Source: an uncultured Prevotellaceae bacterium (GTDB lineage Bacteria; Bacteroidota; Bacteroidia; Bacteroidales; Bacteroidaceae). Taken from it: a stretch of DNA of 8,034 nucleotides. Numbering within the stretch: the first letter of the stretch is position 1; each line of letters opens with the position of its first letter. A program made the translations under genes and the position numbers. The notes beneath the pieces are model-generated. The model was not told where the DNA came from, did no database searches, and saw nothing but the letters and a program-made list of their open reading frames with translations. Below are positions 7,103 through 8,034 of the stretch, one piece after another. Location of the stretch: assembly GCA_902803455.1 (NCBI GenBank), contig CADCQC010000295.1, positions 1 through 8,034 of the forward strand. The letters run 5' to 3'.

Positions 7103-8034
7103 ATGAGCAATAACAGCAGATACAACACCTGGATGATGACATGCTTCATGTTTTTCATGAGCATGGTGCCCATGCTGAGCATGGCACAGCGCATCACCAC
7201 ACAGTCGCAAGTGATCGACTGTGGACAGGTGCTGTTCAGAAACCCGGTCACGGTGCACTATGAGTTGCTCAATGAAGGAAATGCGCTGCTCCACATTCAG
7301 CGGGTGGAAGCCAGTTGCGGATGCACAAAGGTGGAATACCCTAAAGGGGGGATCTCGGTCAATAAACCTTTTGTGGTGACGGCCACCTATGATGCAAAAC
7401 AAATGGGACATTTTGAGAAATATATCGATATCTACACCAAGGATGCTACCTTGCCGCTCACCCTCACCATGAGAGGTGTTGTCGTCGAGGAGTTTCATGA
7501 TTTCGGGGGCGAATATCAATATGCTCTCGGTAGATTGAAGGTGGACAGAAAAGATATCTTCTTTGATGATGTCACCAAAGGGGACAATCCTTCTGAGGAG
7601 ATACATCTGCTCAACTCTACGGGTGACTTCGTCACACCGGTGGTGATGCAACTGCCTGAATACCTCAGAGTGGACATCTCACCATCATCGATACCACCAG
7701 GAAAGGCGGGCGTGCTCCACTTCACACTCGACTCTAAAAAACTCCAGCAACTGGGACTCACACAGACAACAGTGTATCTGGGACAGAGCGCAGGCGACAG
7801 GGTGACGGCCGACAAGGCGATCGACGTGGGGGCTATCCTACTGCCTTCATTCGGACTGGTCACCGACAGACAACTGCTCTATTCACCCAAAATCAAGGTG
7901 TCGGATGACGTACTTGACCTGGGAGAGTTCCAAGGAAAGAAAAAGAAAAAAGGCACCATCGTGATAGAAAACCTGGGAAGGACAGATCTGGAAATACAAT
8001 GTCTGCAGATGTTCACACCTGGACTGACACTTGA
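7103..8034 (+). CDS. Secreted DUF1573 (ASH/Ig-like repeat) protein, 3' partial
   Basis: The frame is open from the ATG at 7103 to the right edge: 310 codons plus two bases, with no stop. A Met-rich signal peptide covers residues 1-28 (eight Met), with a likely type I cleavage SMA|QR and no lipobox Cys. Residues about 32-128 form a clear DUF1573 domain: VIDCGQV (37-43), LLNEGNALLHIQRVE (55-69) and the hallmark SCGCT (71-75), ending in a L-T-M-R-G-V strand. A second, more divergent Ig-like unit runs about 145-245, with an ISPSSIPPGKAG turn (192-203). A third begins near 264 (LDLGEF..., IENLGRTDLEIQ) and continues past the edge. DUF1573 proteins are common secreted proteins of Bacteroidota with an ASH/MSP-like fold and no settled biochemical role. 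The start is 13 bases after the A2M stop with no terminator between, so one mRNA is likely and the two proteins may act together in the envelope. An ATG at 7092 only opens a four-codon frame that ends at the TGA overlapping this start. Confidence 0.88.
   Translation, partial: MSNNSRYNTWMMTCFMFFMSMVPMLSMAQRITTQSQVIDCGQVLFRNPVTVHYELLNEGNALLHIQRVEASCGCTKVEYPKGGISVNKPFVVTATYDAKQMGHFEKYIDIYTKDATLPLTLTMRGVVVEEFHDFGGEYQYALGRLKVDRKDIFFDDVTKGDNPSEEIHLLNSTGDFVTPVVMQLPEYLRVDISPSSIPPGKAGVLHFTLDSKKLQQLGLTQTTVYLGQSAGDRVTADKAIDVGAILLPSFGLVTDRQLLYSPKIKVSDDVLDLGEFQGKKKKKGTIVIENLGRTDLEIQCLQMFTPGLTL

Noticed and set aside
7067..7651. Antisense open frame of 194 codons over the start of the DUF1573 gene
   Set aside because: The + strand frame has a signal peptide and the SCGCT DUF1573 hallmark; the antisense protein has no recognisable features.
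7934..7954. A-rich lysine codon run in the DUF1573 gene as a possible frameshift site
   Set aside because: The reading frame divides the run as AAA-AAA-GGC, not the A-AAA-AAG phase of a classical -1 slippery site, and the downstream frame continues with clear DUF1573-like sequence.

Overview
The window looks like chromosomal DNA from a Bacteroidota member, most likely order Bacteroidales and plausibly Prevotella-like. Three things point there. A promoter matches the Bacteroides-type sigma-ABfr pattern (TTTG-N20-TAnnTTTG). The genes lack purine-rich Shine-Dalgarno sites. The proteins have Bacteroidota character: a very large alpha-2-macroglobulin-like (A2M) protein with a SusC-plug-like peptide in its bait region, followed by a secreted DUF1573 protein. 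The genus is an inference. All four genes are on the + strand. I saw no tRNA, rRNA, CRISPR array or insertion sequence.

Layout. Bases 1-126 are the last 41 codons of an enzyme gene, probably an iron-containing alcohol dehydrogenase. Five bases later a complete DinF-like MATE transporter gene begins (132-1430), probably co-transcribed with it. A short AT-rich gap of about 130 bp (1431-1563) holds a 12-bp palindrome and a strong candidate promoter (1505-1536). That promoter moves the start of the next gene from the furthest upstream ATG (1516) to 1564, where a clean signal peptide begins. Bases 1564-7089 encode a 1841-residue secreted A2M-family protein. After 13 bases a DUF1573 (ASH/Ig-like) protein starts at 7103 and runs off the right edge.

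How the genes relate. The first two genes look like the tail of one transcription unit (metabolic enzyme plus efflux pump). The A2M and DUF1573 genes look like a second unit driven by its own promoter and dedicated to the cell envelope. Both products of the second unit carry Sec signal peptides with a type I cleavage site and no lipobox.

Most notable observation. The A2M protein keeps the usual domain order but has lost the CxEQ thioester motif: the aligned positions read D-A-I-T. It also lacks a lipoprotein cysteine. If it is a protease trap at all, it would work without covalent capture or its own lipid anchor, or it may have become a structural or binding protein working with the DUF1573 partner. 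This is inference. The basic gene families themselves are known.
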